NCBI GenBank assembly: GCA_032718565.1
Contig: JAVGVS010000023.1
Span: 2,615,277 to 2,679,276 of the forward strand
Direction: 5' to 3'
Length of the DNA: 64,000 bases
Source of the DNA: Distichodus sexfasciatus
Taxonomy: Eukaryota; Chordata; Actinopteri; Characiformes; Distichodontidae
This document shows positions 47,844-58,739 of the stretch, in pieces. Below the pieces are notes generated by a model that had not been told where the DNA came from, made no database searches, and worked only from the letters and a program-made list of their open reading frames with translations. A program made the translations under genes and the position numbers. Position 1 is the stretch's first letter. Each line of letters opens with the position of its first letter.

Positions 47844-47880
<37 letters not shown>
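46900..47880. repeat. One-kilobase polypurine (GA-rich) tract
   Basis: The plus strand is almost entirely A and G for nearly 1 kb, made of interspersed GAGAGA units, ending in a pure GA run of about 34 nt at 47847-47880. The long minus-strand open frames here (up to 370 codons of Ser, Leu, Phe and Pro) only reflect the CT-rich complement. Confidence 0.92.
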
Positions 47881-47883
<3 letters not shown>

Positions 47884-48409
47884 ATGCTGCCGCTGCTGCT
47901 GGACAGGGTCGTGATAAAGACCCTCTCACAGCATGTGTCTGTTAACACTGTGTGACTGGAATCAATTGCCACAACCGCTCGCTGTCTTTCTGTCTCATTT
48001 AACAAGTCTCTCTTCCCTCGTCTCTCTCCGTCCTCTCTCTCTTCCTATCTCTCCCTCTCAATTGGACGTCAGTCATGTGGAACGCTGTCTGCTTAAGTGC
48101 GTGTGTGTGTGTCAGTGGCTCTTGTTTTTAAAGACACACACTCTCCTCCTTTCTCCATAACATTACACAAATACTCTTATTAGTCATTTGATAGTACAGA
48201 TTCCTCATTTTTTCACAGAATTGAGATTTTTCTCTCTCTGTCACTCTCTCTCTCTCTCCCTCCATCAGCAGGAGGTCTGACATATGAACACACGTCTGCC
48301 GAGCTGCAGCTCCTCCCGACTGCCCTGTACACGATACGGCTGCCGCGCGGCCTCCCGATCAATGCCTTTTAATTACCGGGGTAAGATCGGCCCAGTCGAT
48401 AATAATGAC

Positions 48410-48445
<36 letters not shown>

Positions 48446-48990
48446 GTGAGAGGGAGTAAAAATGAGTAAATGCCAAAAAATCAGAGGTGAGGGGTTCTGG
48501 GAGCAGATGGAAGAAAAGATGAGAAAGATGAAGAGTGAGAGTGACTGAGGTGCGTTTTTAAAAAGAGAGTGAATGTAAGATACAAGAGAGGGGAACAAGG
48601 GAAACAGAACGGAAAGGGCAGGGACAAATTGAGGACGTGGGGGTCAGAGACGTTACTCTGGATGGAGGGAGAGATGGAGGGAGGGGGCAGGATAAAAGAA
48701 AGGTGTTGAAAGGTGGTAACAGGAGAGAACAGGAGCAAGTGCACAGAGTAAATACAAATCTAGAGGGAGGGAGAGGGAAAGACATGAGGACATGGGTTTA
48801 AGTAGAGAAGGAAGGTGACAGGGCTGACAGTAGAGAAGGAGAGAGAGAGAGAGAGAGAGAGAAGGGGGAGGGAGAGAGCATTTGATTTGTTCTCTCCTCT
48901 GGGAGCTCTTGTTAATGCTGATTAAGCTTACTAAGTCACCTCCATTCACTGCTCTGATCACAGTCAGCTGTCTCGGACTGCTCTGATATT
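47881..48990. other. Intergenic DNA with GA microsatellites
   Basis: Pure GA runs lie at 48412-48440 and 48838-48862, inside a longer purine-rich stretch at 48412-48885. A non-repetitive GC-rich stretch at 48285-48400 stands out between them. Confidence 0.7.

Positions 48991-49062
<72 letters not shown>
48991..49062. repeat. Long CA microsatellite
   Basis: About 35 uninterrupted CA units. A second, shorter run lies at 49211-49239. Confidence 0.97.
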
Positions 49063-49067
<5 letters not shown>

Positions 49068-49796
49068 AACCCCTACTTAAAAGCTTTAACACATCCCATG
49101 TTAGATAACATGTACAGGATTTACTACAATTTCCAAATTTGCATGGACACACATGACCCTACAGCACATGCAACACACATTGTATACATACACCCACAGA
49201 TGTACTGATGTACACACACACACACACACACACACACACTTCCACTCTATAACTCTTTGCTCTGATGGCCGTTCCACAGTACTGACCTCTGCTCTGATTG
49301 CCGCTGCTTGAGCTCCAATTGATCCAGTCTGACCTGAAGCCTGCTGCACTTTATCACTCTCCTGCCCACCATAACCTTGCGGTGATTCCATGAAAATGTC
49401 ATTATTTATGTACATAGGAGGTGGAACATGTTGGAGTCTGGAGTTTATATGTGCTCGGTGTTTAATTGACTTGCGTTACCACGGTGTGTTCGTAAGACTT
49501 TTTTCCCCCTCCTTAAGAGCTTGCCATTAAGACTCACATTTAAAAGCTAATTTAGTGTTTTGAGAAGCTTAACTAAACGCTCGGCTGATCTTTCAGGACG
49601 TTCTATTCCTGGAGGATGCCTTTAAATGAGACAGTAATTACACCGATATGTTTGTCATTTACTATAATAAGATTTTCCCCCATTGTGTCTTAGGTTTAGG
49701 TAGTCGCACAACTGCATATTATTATAATGTGAACTAATATAGACCTCCTTAAATATGAGCACTGATCAATCTGGGCGTCTCTTACAATGACAACAG
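49063..49796. other. Intergenic DNA
   Basis: Contains the CA run at 49211-49239. Nothing else is recognised. Confidence 0.6.
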
Positions 49797-49976
49797 TTAG
49801 GGCTTATCCAGAGCGACTTACATTTCCTAATTACAGGGACAGCCTCCCTGGAGCAATTTGGGATTAAGGGACTTGCTCAGAGGCTCAGTGGTTGTCGTTC
49901 TAGCCCCAGCATAGAGCTAGATTTGAACCTATGACTTCTTGGTCCATAGGTGATTATCCTATCACCAGGCCTCGTT
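49797..49976 (-). repeat. SINE family C, antisense copy
   Basis: On the minus strand a tRNA-like head (GATAGGATAATCACCTATGG, B-box AGGTTCAAATC) is followed by the body (GGGACAGCCTCCCTGG on the plus strand) and AAGTCGCTCTGGATAAGC at the low-coordinate end. It matches the copy at 34530-34730. Confidence 0.75.
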
Positions 49977-50019
49977 CCTTTCAGAGCATAACGATCAGCT
50001 TCTCTTGAATTCAAGGCTA

Positions 50020-50147
50020 CTCAAAAGAAGAGGAAGACCTGCATCAAGACTCTTTTCCATCCTGGTTCATTTTGAGCTTGCTATCAGAACTGCTGAATTC
50101 CTCGCTAACCCCAAACCTTGTCTAAAAACTCACCTCTTCAATTAACA
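50020..50147 (+). mobile_element. LINE (L2-like) C-terminal coding remnant
   Basis: The plus strand reads F-E-L-A-I-R-T-A-E-F-L-A-N-P-K-P-C-L-K-T-H-L-F-N then stop at 50076-50147. This is the WNSLP-x-x-IR...FK-x-x-LKTHLF ending typical of fish L2/Rex-type reverse transcriptase ORFs. Upstream frames are broken. Confidence 0.6.
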
Positions 50148-50169
50148 CGTCATTGGTTATTTACTTAAA

Positions 50170-50341
50170 CTGAGTCATTATCTGTTATTGTGAACACAGC
50201 ACAGCACAGCACAAAGTGCACCGCAGTGGGCAGCTGATGTGCACCACCCAGCGAGCAGTACTTGGAGACGTTACCTTGCTTCTAAGTACCTCAGCAGTAC
50301 CTTTACTAGTACGGGACTTGAACAAGGTCCCAACCGTTATG
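50170..50341 (-). repeat. SINE family B, antisense copy
   Basis: Has the TTGTGAACACAGCACAGCAC tail segment, a GGGCAGCTGATG-like body and GTACGGGACTTGAAC in the B-box region on the complementary strand. The head is partly deleted. Confidence 0.75.
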
Positions 50342-52892
50342 CAGTGTATTTTGGGCACTCACCTAATAGGTTTTATGCATTCTTGACTCCATAGATATTC
50401 CAGATGCTGTAAATGCAAATATGAACAATTTCATATTACATAATATGCTGTACAAAGGTAGTGTCAAACTATTTGATTTAAAGTAGGATACATTAAAGCA
50501 GCTTGAAGAGTATTTGCAAAAAAAAAAAAAAATACTGGATGAATCTTGTCTTTACGGAAATCTCATCTTGTGCAAGTGTCTCCTAAATATCTTCCACTAC
50601 TTTCCTTAATCTACTCCATAATCTAAAGCTCACTGAGGAAACAAATACACTTCATTTACATTTACAGCATTTGGCAGACGCTCTTATCCAGAGCAGCACA
50701 TCAGGGCTTTATATTCCAACAAGAGAACCTGTTCTTCACATTATGTAAACCCAGATTAAAAACACGGCTGCTGTTCTGCCAAGTCACAGATATTTCAAAC
50801 CCTGTCAGAGCACAACTCAAAAGTTAATATTGGGTAAGTGCCAAAAACACACTGCTTTCTGGAAATAGAGGTACCTGTTTGATGCATTACCAAAGTAAGT
50901 AAAGCAGTAATGTTCCCTCCCATGGTGCTTCTTGAAGAGGTGAGTCTTCAGACAACAAATAATTACCACAGCTATTTAAATGAACAGATTTAAATATAAG
51001 AATTCCCTCATTTCTTACGTAGCATCATCAATTAAAAAAAACATTGCAAACAAAGCATGTGACCTGTCAAAAATGCTACCACACCTTATGTGAAAATCAG
51101 ACTGTGGTGTGTGACTAAATGACATAACTGACATCAACACCTTCCAAGACGATTTTAACATAATAACACCTTTTGATTAAACAGTTGATGCAAATAAGTA
51201 TCAAATCTGGGATATGTTAGGTAGAATTTAGCTTTTTTACATTTTGCTGGTCTGAACCCAACACACCATCTAATCTAGGGCTAATGTTCTATTAAAAAGG
51301 CAACATTCTATCACATTGGACGATATGCTACCCACGTCCATTCAGATGTAGCAAAAACTGCACAGAATAGGTTTTCAGTTCCTTTGTCACATCTGAATTA
51401 TAGTCCAGGTGTCTCTCTGGATTTATTTGCTATGCTTCATCTGTCCTTCTCGATGTGGGATGTGTGAGATTGTTATTCCATCAATAAGGCTGCACCCCGG
51501 CTCAGTTCTGGACTCTGCTCATTGGGAAATCTACCTACCAGTGGTCTTAAAATGGTACCTGTGCAATCCACCCTTGTACATTTCATCATACCCGAGCACG
51601 ACGAAGCAAGCTTCAAAGCAACACAAGCGCTGCAAAAAAGAACCATCCTTTTCAAAGAAAGCACTTTGCAGCCTCCATACCTATTGGAAGCGAGTTCAAA
51701 GAGACAGAAAATCTGTTTTCAAATTCGGCCAGTCTTTTATGTGGGGTTTTTAGGGTTGGGACTTGCAACCCTAATGAGCCTCATAATCCGGTGTGACCAA
51801 ATACTAGGTGTCTCAGTTTGGGCTTATTGTGGTTTCTGACGATCGATATTAAATAATTTGATGGAATTTTCCTACTTTTTGGCAGAACAGTTGCGTATTT
51901 CATGAACACTGAAAGAAACAGTAAATCAGGATATTATAGTAGTCGTAAAACATTGATATGTTAAGTACTAAACTGCAAGTTATTCTGTCAAGGTATTACA
52001 ATTTGCCATCATTTAAATTAAATATGGGTGATTTCCAATTATACAGATGCCCTCAAGTTTAAGATTCTGACTATTGGCTTTACAAACACACACCTTAACC
52101 TACCCCACAGACAAAACACTTCACACTTCATGCAAAAGTGTCACCTGCTGCCAAAACTATAGCACATCATATAGTACAATTAACAACCCCCCCCAAAAAA
52201 CTTCTATATTTCGCCCAATACTGTACTGCAAAATAAAAGAAAAAAATTGGACACTTCTTACGTAGGGTGGGAGTTTATAAGATTGTTAATTCTGCCTACC
52301 AATCCAATTTCTTATTCAATTCTGTTATCGATTCCTGAGTTGTTTTTAAAATATGAAAAAAATAGTTCTACACAGTCTTCTGCACAAAATGATGTCTGCA
52401 CAAGACTGTAAACACGAACATATTCAACCTGAACATATTACACAATAACTTGAAAGCATTTGGACTCATTATCTGGGAGAGAAGTTACATTTTTTCCATA
52501 AGAGCGTTCCATATGAGAGCTGCGGCACAATAGCGCTGTGCACGACTGGAATAAATAAATATCAAGTAAATGGCTGTACTGTAAGTAAAACGCTGGTTAT
52601 TTTTGTTATTTATCAGCCAAAATACAAGTTTTGTCTGTAATAAAGGGGAGGATTTGACTGACATGGAATATTTTAGTGAATGTTGTACTTCCCTGTGAGA
52701 GTTGTTTTTCTGGGCCTGATCAATCCTGTCTACTGCATTTTTACATAAACTTTCATCAGTCACATTTTCTCTCGCCATAAAGCAGGGAAAAATCTCATAT
52801 GCAAATATGAAATATACTGTAACAGTACAGCTGGCAATAAACAAACAGCTAAAATCAAATAATCTGAATGGACGTAACTGATGCTTTTACGG
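50342..52892. other. Intergenic DNA
   Basis: AT-rich. A fragment of the V-SINE/L2-type tail lies in antisense at 50650-50712 (GCATTTGGCAGACGCTCTTA). A stretch at 50339-50410 resembles 58308-58372 (shared GCAGTGTATTTTGGGCAC), pointing to another dispersed repeat. No gene is seen. Confidence 0.5.
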
Positions 52893-53321
52893 TGTCGTGG
52901 CAAAATCTGCTCGCCACCCTAAATCTCTAATAATTACAAGTCAGGTCCGAGGATGACATGAAAAACATCGCAGTTGATACAAGAATATGTATCGTTTATT
53001 CTGCTGGCAGCAAGGGAGGTCAAGCCTCACTTGTTGCATACTACGCTTGAGAGATGAGCTCCAACAAAAAGAGAATTACAGACAGTTTATATAGGTTATA
53101 CATGCCACCCCCCCCCATTCTGTTATCTGTTGATGAAACAGTTTCATATCCTCTAAGGTATTTCTCCATCTCTTGTTTTTCACCCTTTCCACATAGCCAT
53201 TCATCTTACATACCAGTTGGACATTCATACGTGACTTTCTAAACATCCCTCTATAACTGACCTTCTAAACATCCTTCTAAACTTATCATACGGGTGGTCA
53301 CACATAAACATTCAATCAACA
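52893..53321 (-). mobile_element. Solo LTR of a retrovirus-like or LTR retrotransposon
   Basis: Read on the minus strand, a 429-bp unit begins TGTTGATTG and ends CCACGACA (TG...CA). It carries a TATATAA box near 53085-53091 and an AATAAA signal near 52995-53000, in the right order for U3-R-U5. Flanking 5-mers TACGG (52888-52892) and TACTG (53322-53326) match at 4 of 5 positions, as for a target duplication. No gag or pol sequence adjoins it, so it is a recombined solo LTR. The superfamily is undetermined. Confidence 0.65.
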
Positions 53322-53950
53322 TACTGTAATAGAGAGAATTAAATCACATTATAAAGATGACAGAATCAAATTTCCATTACATACAGTAGCTTCATGTTGA
53401 AATGCATTAGACCTCCATCTAAAGTGATTTCAGTTTTGTTAGCTTTTGAACTGAACGTTAACTGTTTTGAACAGAATATCTAAATTCTTGCAAAAAACGC
53501 TGCAGTTGGACTGAATTTTGCTGCTGGAGAACACTGACTGAAAGAGGTATTTATGGATTTTGGAGGATGCCATTGTATGCATTTTGTATGAAAGCAATGC
53601 AAAAGTATCTCACATAGCAAGATATAGTCTATAGTCTATGGATTTGGTTAATGTATTAAGTGTTTTGAAAAAAACAAACAGTATTGAGTATGACCGTATG
53701 ATTTTAAAAGAAACTGTAATAGGCTTGTACAAAATCAAGCAGGCTAACAGACCTTCACATTGTGGTGATTCTTTAAATTATATTATATACATATATATAT
53801 ATACTATATTTAAATATATCTGATTATAAAGAGGTTGTTTATTTATTTAAGTCTAATTTTTGTTTAAAATTGTTAATGTTCTTAATAAATGGATCGTCCC
53901 TGGGATTTTTTTTAGCAATGAATAAAAAGGCATTGACCACAACACAACAT

Positions 53951-54054
53951 CAAACCATATTACCATATGGTCTTGCAGACAAGTTCAAGGTTCACAAAGC
54001 GGAGGAGTAGGAGAGAAGAGAAAGTACAATGTAAACAAGCGCAGTGCATCATTA
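53951..54054. repeat. Unclassified dispersed repeat, copy 1
   Basis: About 100 bp nearly identical to 56532-56637, same orientation, including GACAAGTTCAAGGTTCACAA, AAGCGGAGGAGTAGGAGAG and AAAGTACAATGTAAACAAG. Flanking sequences do not match, so the homology has sharp edges. Confidence 0.85.
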
Positions 54055-54616
54055 GTAAAGTATTTTAGAGTGAAACAGGTTACAAATATAATGATAAAAT
54101 AATTTACCATTGACATAACAGTTAAAGTGTGCTTTGTTTAGCTACACCTCTGTTAAAAGGTAAGTGATGATGTTACTCATCTACTCTGACGTTGCAACTA
54201 ATGAAACAACTACATACTGAATATATAACTTCAATTATACTTTATGCTTTAATATTTAAATGCTGCTTGGCAACACACGCACCTCCCCTCTGGCCAAAAA
54301 GTTCTGTTTATTATTAGAACACTGCCTGAGATTCTAATTAATTAGCAACTATGTGTTAGGTCATGTTGGGTCAGATCTAAGATTTCTCGGCTTTATCCTC
54401 ATTAGGAGCTGCGTAGGTGTTCCATATGTTACGATAATGATGGTTCTAAGAGGGCTTTAAGCAATGCTTTGTAGTTTGGAATTTACCGATCAAACGGTGC
54501 CGCATCACAACTGCCAGTGCAAATAATACAGAGGGAAGATGCTGAGAATCCTCTTCTCGACTGAGAAAAAATGTCTGGTTTTCATATTCTAAACTTACCT
54601 CTATAGATCTTTAAGT

Positions 54617-54715
54617 GCATGAGTGATTATTTTGTCATTGTGAACACAGCACACAGTGTACCACAACAAAATGTAACGTAATGTGAAGGAGCAGTGGGGA
54701 GCTTTGGGAGCGCCT
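54617..54715 (-). repeat. SINE family B, antisense fragment
   Basis: Starts GTGCATGAGTGATTATTTTG and contains TTGTGAACACAGCACACAGT and GTGAAGGAGCAGTGGG. It then diverges, and the head is lost. Confidence 0.7.
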
Positions 54716-54910
54716 GGTCTTCAATCTAGATAGTTTGTAGTGCAATAAAGAGGATAATTTTGTAGAAACTCTCTAGATGTTTTGTTTCTGCATCATATAT
54801 TGTCTGTCTAAAATCTTTTTCAGAAGAATAATTAAAATAAGAAGTCAGAGGAACACTTCTGGCTCCACTGGGTTTTTCCTCACATCCTACCTACTGAAAT
54901 ATGCTCTTAA

Positions 54911-55213
54911 AAACACTGGACCTCATTCATCAACAATTCTTAACACGAAATTTGTTTGTAAAATCCACTTACAGAGCTTTCCCAAAGATTCTAACATTCA
55001 CCAATGGTTTCTTATGTGAGATTTCTTCTTAAGTAAGGACAGAGTCTACAAACTACAAAGAGCACTCCTATGTACATTTTATTGCATGCCTGTCTGAGCA
55101 AACCATTGGCTTACTTTAGGTCGCATAATTTTACACTATTTAAATAAAACTTTCTTAAGTAAACTTTCAGAAATAAAAATTTTAAATGTATTGGTGAATG
55201 AGGCCCAATGCTC
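54911..55213. mobile_element. MITE flanked by TTAA
   Basis: Inverted ends: AAACACTGGACCTCATTCAT on the left, and GAGCATTGGGCCTCATTCAC when the right end is reverse-complemented. The strong core is GGRCCTCATTCAYCAA. TTAA lies directly outside both ends (54907-54910, 55214-55217), as for Kolobok or piggyBac-type elements. A 10-bp ATGCTCTTAA also occurs at both sides, so an alternative border with a longer duplication is possible. No coding capacity. Confidence 0.7.
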
Positions 55214-55217
55214 TTAA

Positions 55218-57179
55218 GGAGAAGTTTATGAGACTTCTGCTCACCAATGAGGTTTAGAAGTTTATCTGACAAACTGTGGTTTGTGACCATATTCCATTAT
55301 TTGCATTATAATGTATTTTGCTTTTCTAATTTACAGCAAAAATGGCATTTCAGGAAATTGCAGACACGTAAAATGATAAATAACCAATGCCACAATTGTA
55401 TAGCTAATAGATAGTGAATATTAAGAGAACCTTTTCTATCATATGAGTTTTATTTTTGCACTTTATAACAACCCTGAGGTGTGTGGTCATCATGTAGATG
55501 CTTAAAATCTAAAGAAGAACAGTATCACAGTACTGTTATCTGCACATTATCATTAACTACAAAATCACATATTTAAAAATATATTTTCTATGTTATTTTA
55601 TAAGGGTCTTATATAAATACAATACATACTATGAACTACGCCTTTAGACCAGCACTGATGTCTGTTATTCTACTAGTCATGTAAAATACGCAGTAAGTAA
55701 TTGAGAAAAAAAAAATGTCGTCATACCATCCAACTCGTTACTTCCTTCAGCACTGCCTGTCTTGTGATCACCAGCTCTAACTCTCACCTATCCCCAGTTA
55801 CACCAGCCTTTTTAGTGTGCAAATTCTATACCCTATGAGATGTGTAAAGCTGTTCTGTACCTACTTGTCTGTAGAATAACAGACAAAATACCACATATAT
55901 CTATGACCACAAGATTTTATATTCTATTCACTGTATAATAAGGGATTTACCAAGTCCTTTAGCTCAGCCCTGACGTGATTGTTTGCGTATATGCATATAG
56001 TTTAGGGGCAGCTGTGGAATTTGGCAGTTAAAGCTCTTCTGGCAGCACATAGGAGCGGGTCGGGCCAGTACAGTCGTGTTCCGCCTAGCGCTTTTGAAGC
56101 GCCAGGCGCAGTGTTTAACCACACCATCTGTTGCTATAGGCCACTGAACTGAAGCTAAGCCTGAGCTTACAATCCCTATTTCATAGTGTGAATGTGTGGC
56201 TGGGAGCAAAACCCATTCAAGAACATAAAATAGTGGACAGTTAAGGCAAAGAGCTCAGAATGTCAGGGGGTGTTGCATTAACTGAGATTCATTGTAATTG
56301 TGCTCAAATGCAGGAATGTACTAATTCGATACTAACTCTAATAGTTTGATCAGGTATCAATTATAATGTTAATACTTGTGTGTATTGTGATTCAATTGCA
56401 GTTTTTGCATATGATTGCTACTTGTGATTTAACGTTTCATCCTCATTGGGGAGTTAGTTTTATACTGGAATTTTAATTCCTGAACAATTTCTTTGTGCAT
56501 TGCACACAACATAAAATTGAGAAAAATATAATCAAATATTGTCTTACCATATTGTCTTGAAGACAAGTTCAAGGTTCACAAAGCGGAGGAGTAGGAGAGG
56601 AGAGAAAGTACAATGTAAACAAGGGCAGTGCATCATTCAATAACTGCTAAACGGGCATGAAATCCTCTGAGGGATTTTTTAATAATGTTAAGTAACATGT
56701 TTCATCTGTGACTGAACACAGTAGCATGAATAACTTGTGTAGTCAAAGCAAAATGGTAAATATGTACTTTTTGGTCTGAAAAATTAAACAATTAATTTTT
56801 TCTTGTTTAAAATGTCGTGAATAAAATGAAGGTCCAGTTTTAAAGACAGTGCTTCCTTCATCTCTCTTTCTCTCCATTCCTCAAACTTGTAACCACTGCA
56901 AAAAGTTAAAGCATCTTTCAAAGTTGTGGTGATGGAGGAACATTACTTAAACCATGAGGTGTGGCCTCTTAAAATGAGAACATGGCTCCCCCATCCAGCA
57001 CCAAATCATTTCACAGTTTGTGGGGACACAGTAGGAGCAATATACAGTGTATGGGCATCCTTTTTGTCCATCCAATTTGGGTTTTCTTCCAGAACAGTGA
57101 GACACTGGAGAGCAATCATAAATTTCCATGACATTTCTCTGGAACTAAAAAGATGTCACTTCCGGTTTCCTTGGCAATT
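55218..57179. other. Intergenic DNA
   Basis: AT-rich and without a recognised gene. It contains repeat copy 2 (56532-56637). Confidence 0.5.
56532..56637. repeat. Unclassified dispersed repeat, copy 2
   Basis: Direct partner of 53951-54054, about 2.6 kb away, with few substitutions. It could be two short insertions of one family or terminal parts of a larger element; the DNA between shows no obvious coding domain. Confidence 0.85.
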
Positions 57180-57350
57180 ATCTACAAACGTTTACGACAT
57201 TTTGCGACGTTCATACCCAGAGCGACATCCAATTCGTAATTAAAGGGACAGTCTCCCCGGTGCATCTCTGATGTAAAGTTTTGTTCAAGTGCCCAAAGGT
57301 GGATTTTTGTAGACTCCGATAAGATTATAACTCTCAATCTTATGGTTGAG
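57180..57350 (-). repeat. SINE family C / L2-tail remnant, antisense
   Basis: Has CCCAGAGCGACATCCAATTC and AAGGGACAGTCTCCCCGG with GTTCAAGTGCCCAAAGGTGG, the order seen in the antisense family C copy at 49797. Diverged and truncated. Confidence 0.55.
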
Positions 57351-57519
57351 AACCAACACATGCTTTTAGGCATTTTTACAACTCGGCCCCAGCAGTTAAT
57401 ATATCGATTGAGGGCGAGTAGCAAACACATGAAATCCCCAAACAAAAGACGCACCTGAATGATACGAGGTTTGCACAAATGCCTCTGTTGGATTTAAAGC
57501 AACATCAAATATCTAAGGT

Positions 57520-57765
57520 GTGGGCATCTGTCTACAGGAGCTTTTCCTGCATGATATTAACACTTGCCTTCGTTGGATTGCATTTCCTTATTCATCAGCA
57601 CTGATCCAGCAACTCCAGTCAGACCATCAGGCGCTGCTTTTTCTACTCAGAAAAAGGAGAATTTTCTGTCCTGTTGCCCTATTGTGGAACAAATTTCCCC
57701 TCGCTATCAGGAATGCTGATGTTCTTGCTGTCTTTCTGTGTTGTCTGAAGACTCGCCTGTTTTAG
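57520..57765 (+). mobile_element. LINE (L2/Rex-like) reverse transcriptase C-terminal fragment
   Basis: An 81-codon open stretch ends PVALLWNKFPLAIRNADVLA then VFLCCLKTRLF and stop. This is the conserved C-terminal W-N-x-L-P-x-x-IR-NA...LKT-x-LF signature of fish L2-type LINE ORF2. It is 5'-truncated. Confidence 0.7.
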
Positions 57766-58739
57766 GAGTACCAACCCCTCCCACTGATTTGTTACTAATG
57801 ATGCGTTCAGTGGACTTGGGATGTTTTTTTCAAGTCCTAACCTGAAACTGCGTGGATTACAACATACACGCGTTTTGTATCGAAAGTGGGAAGAATACAT
57901 TGCTCTTTCCGGTTTTCTGTTGTGATTTTCGCCAATACTGAAGAGGAGTTAAAGGTTTTCTCATCTGTGGGTCAATGAAAAAACTCGTGTGTTTGTCTGC
58001 GTAGGCTGTGCGGGTGAACATTAAATTCGCCTCATCATCTCCTTTGTAGTGCGGGTGTCTATATAGTTGTATATCAGCGTTGTATTTGTTTGAAACTTTG
58101 CCCTTTCTCTGAATAAACAGACAACTGTAGAAACCATTTGACTACCTTAAAGTAATTGAGATCTTTAGCGAGTGACATACTGATGCGTAAAACTATTGAA
58201 CTCACTGCCCAAAAGTAGACTGGCATTTATGCCCTCTTTAGTCGGTGCGTGGCGTGTTGATGACGTAGACCTCCCGGTTACAATCAAGTGCAACATTGCC
58301 ATTTAAAGTGCAGTGTATTTTGGGCACCCAAATTGTATTCTTGTTGACTCTGATATTGCTGGGAAATGCAAGCAACTCAGATGGCAGTATATTGCTGAAA
58401 CAGCAGCTGTGTATTAAAGTCTGCGTTTACAAATATGAGGAACAAATTCTCTTGGTGGACTACAAAACCGTGCCGTGCATTGCTCTGGATAAGTGTGTCT
58501 GCCAAATGCCATAAATTTAAATCTGGTACTAACCAAAACATACATGGAAAAGTGCTACCAAAAGCAACCCGAAGCATCTTTCATAATCCAAGAAAAGTCA
58601 GGTACACAACCAAACTTCATCAATAGATAATTTTATTTAAAATATGTTACAATGTTTCATTCTATATGACATTTATTTCAAACGTTTAGTTTTTATTTCA
58701 CAGGTTAGTTAAACTCACTTTTTTTAGATACAAAACTAT
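57766..58739. other. Intergenic DNA
   Basis: Contains a V-SINE/L2-type tail at about 58480-58520 (CTCTGGATAAGTGTGTCTGC). No gene is recognised. Confidence 0.5.

Larger units (their letters stand above)
53327..54910. other. Intergenic DNA
   Basis: AT-rich with a short ATAT run near 53787-53805. It contains repeat copy 1 (53951-54054) and a SINE B fragment (54617-54715). No gene is recognised. Confidence 0.5.

Noticed and set aside
46763..48005. Very long minus-strand open frames (275, 289 and 370 codons) rich in Ser, Leu and Phe
   Set aside because: They are translations of the CT-rich complement of the polypurine tract in three frames at once, with no domain, so not genes.
48991..49062. Regular repeat resembling an array
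   Set aside because: Plain CA microsatellite in a vertebrate genome; no spacers, not CRISPR.
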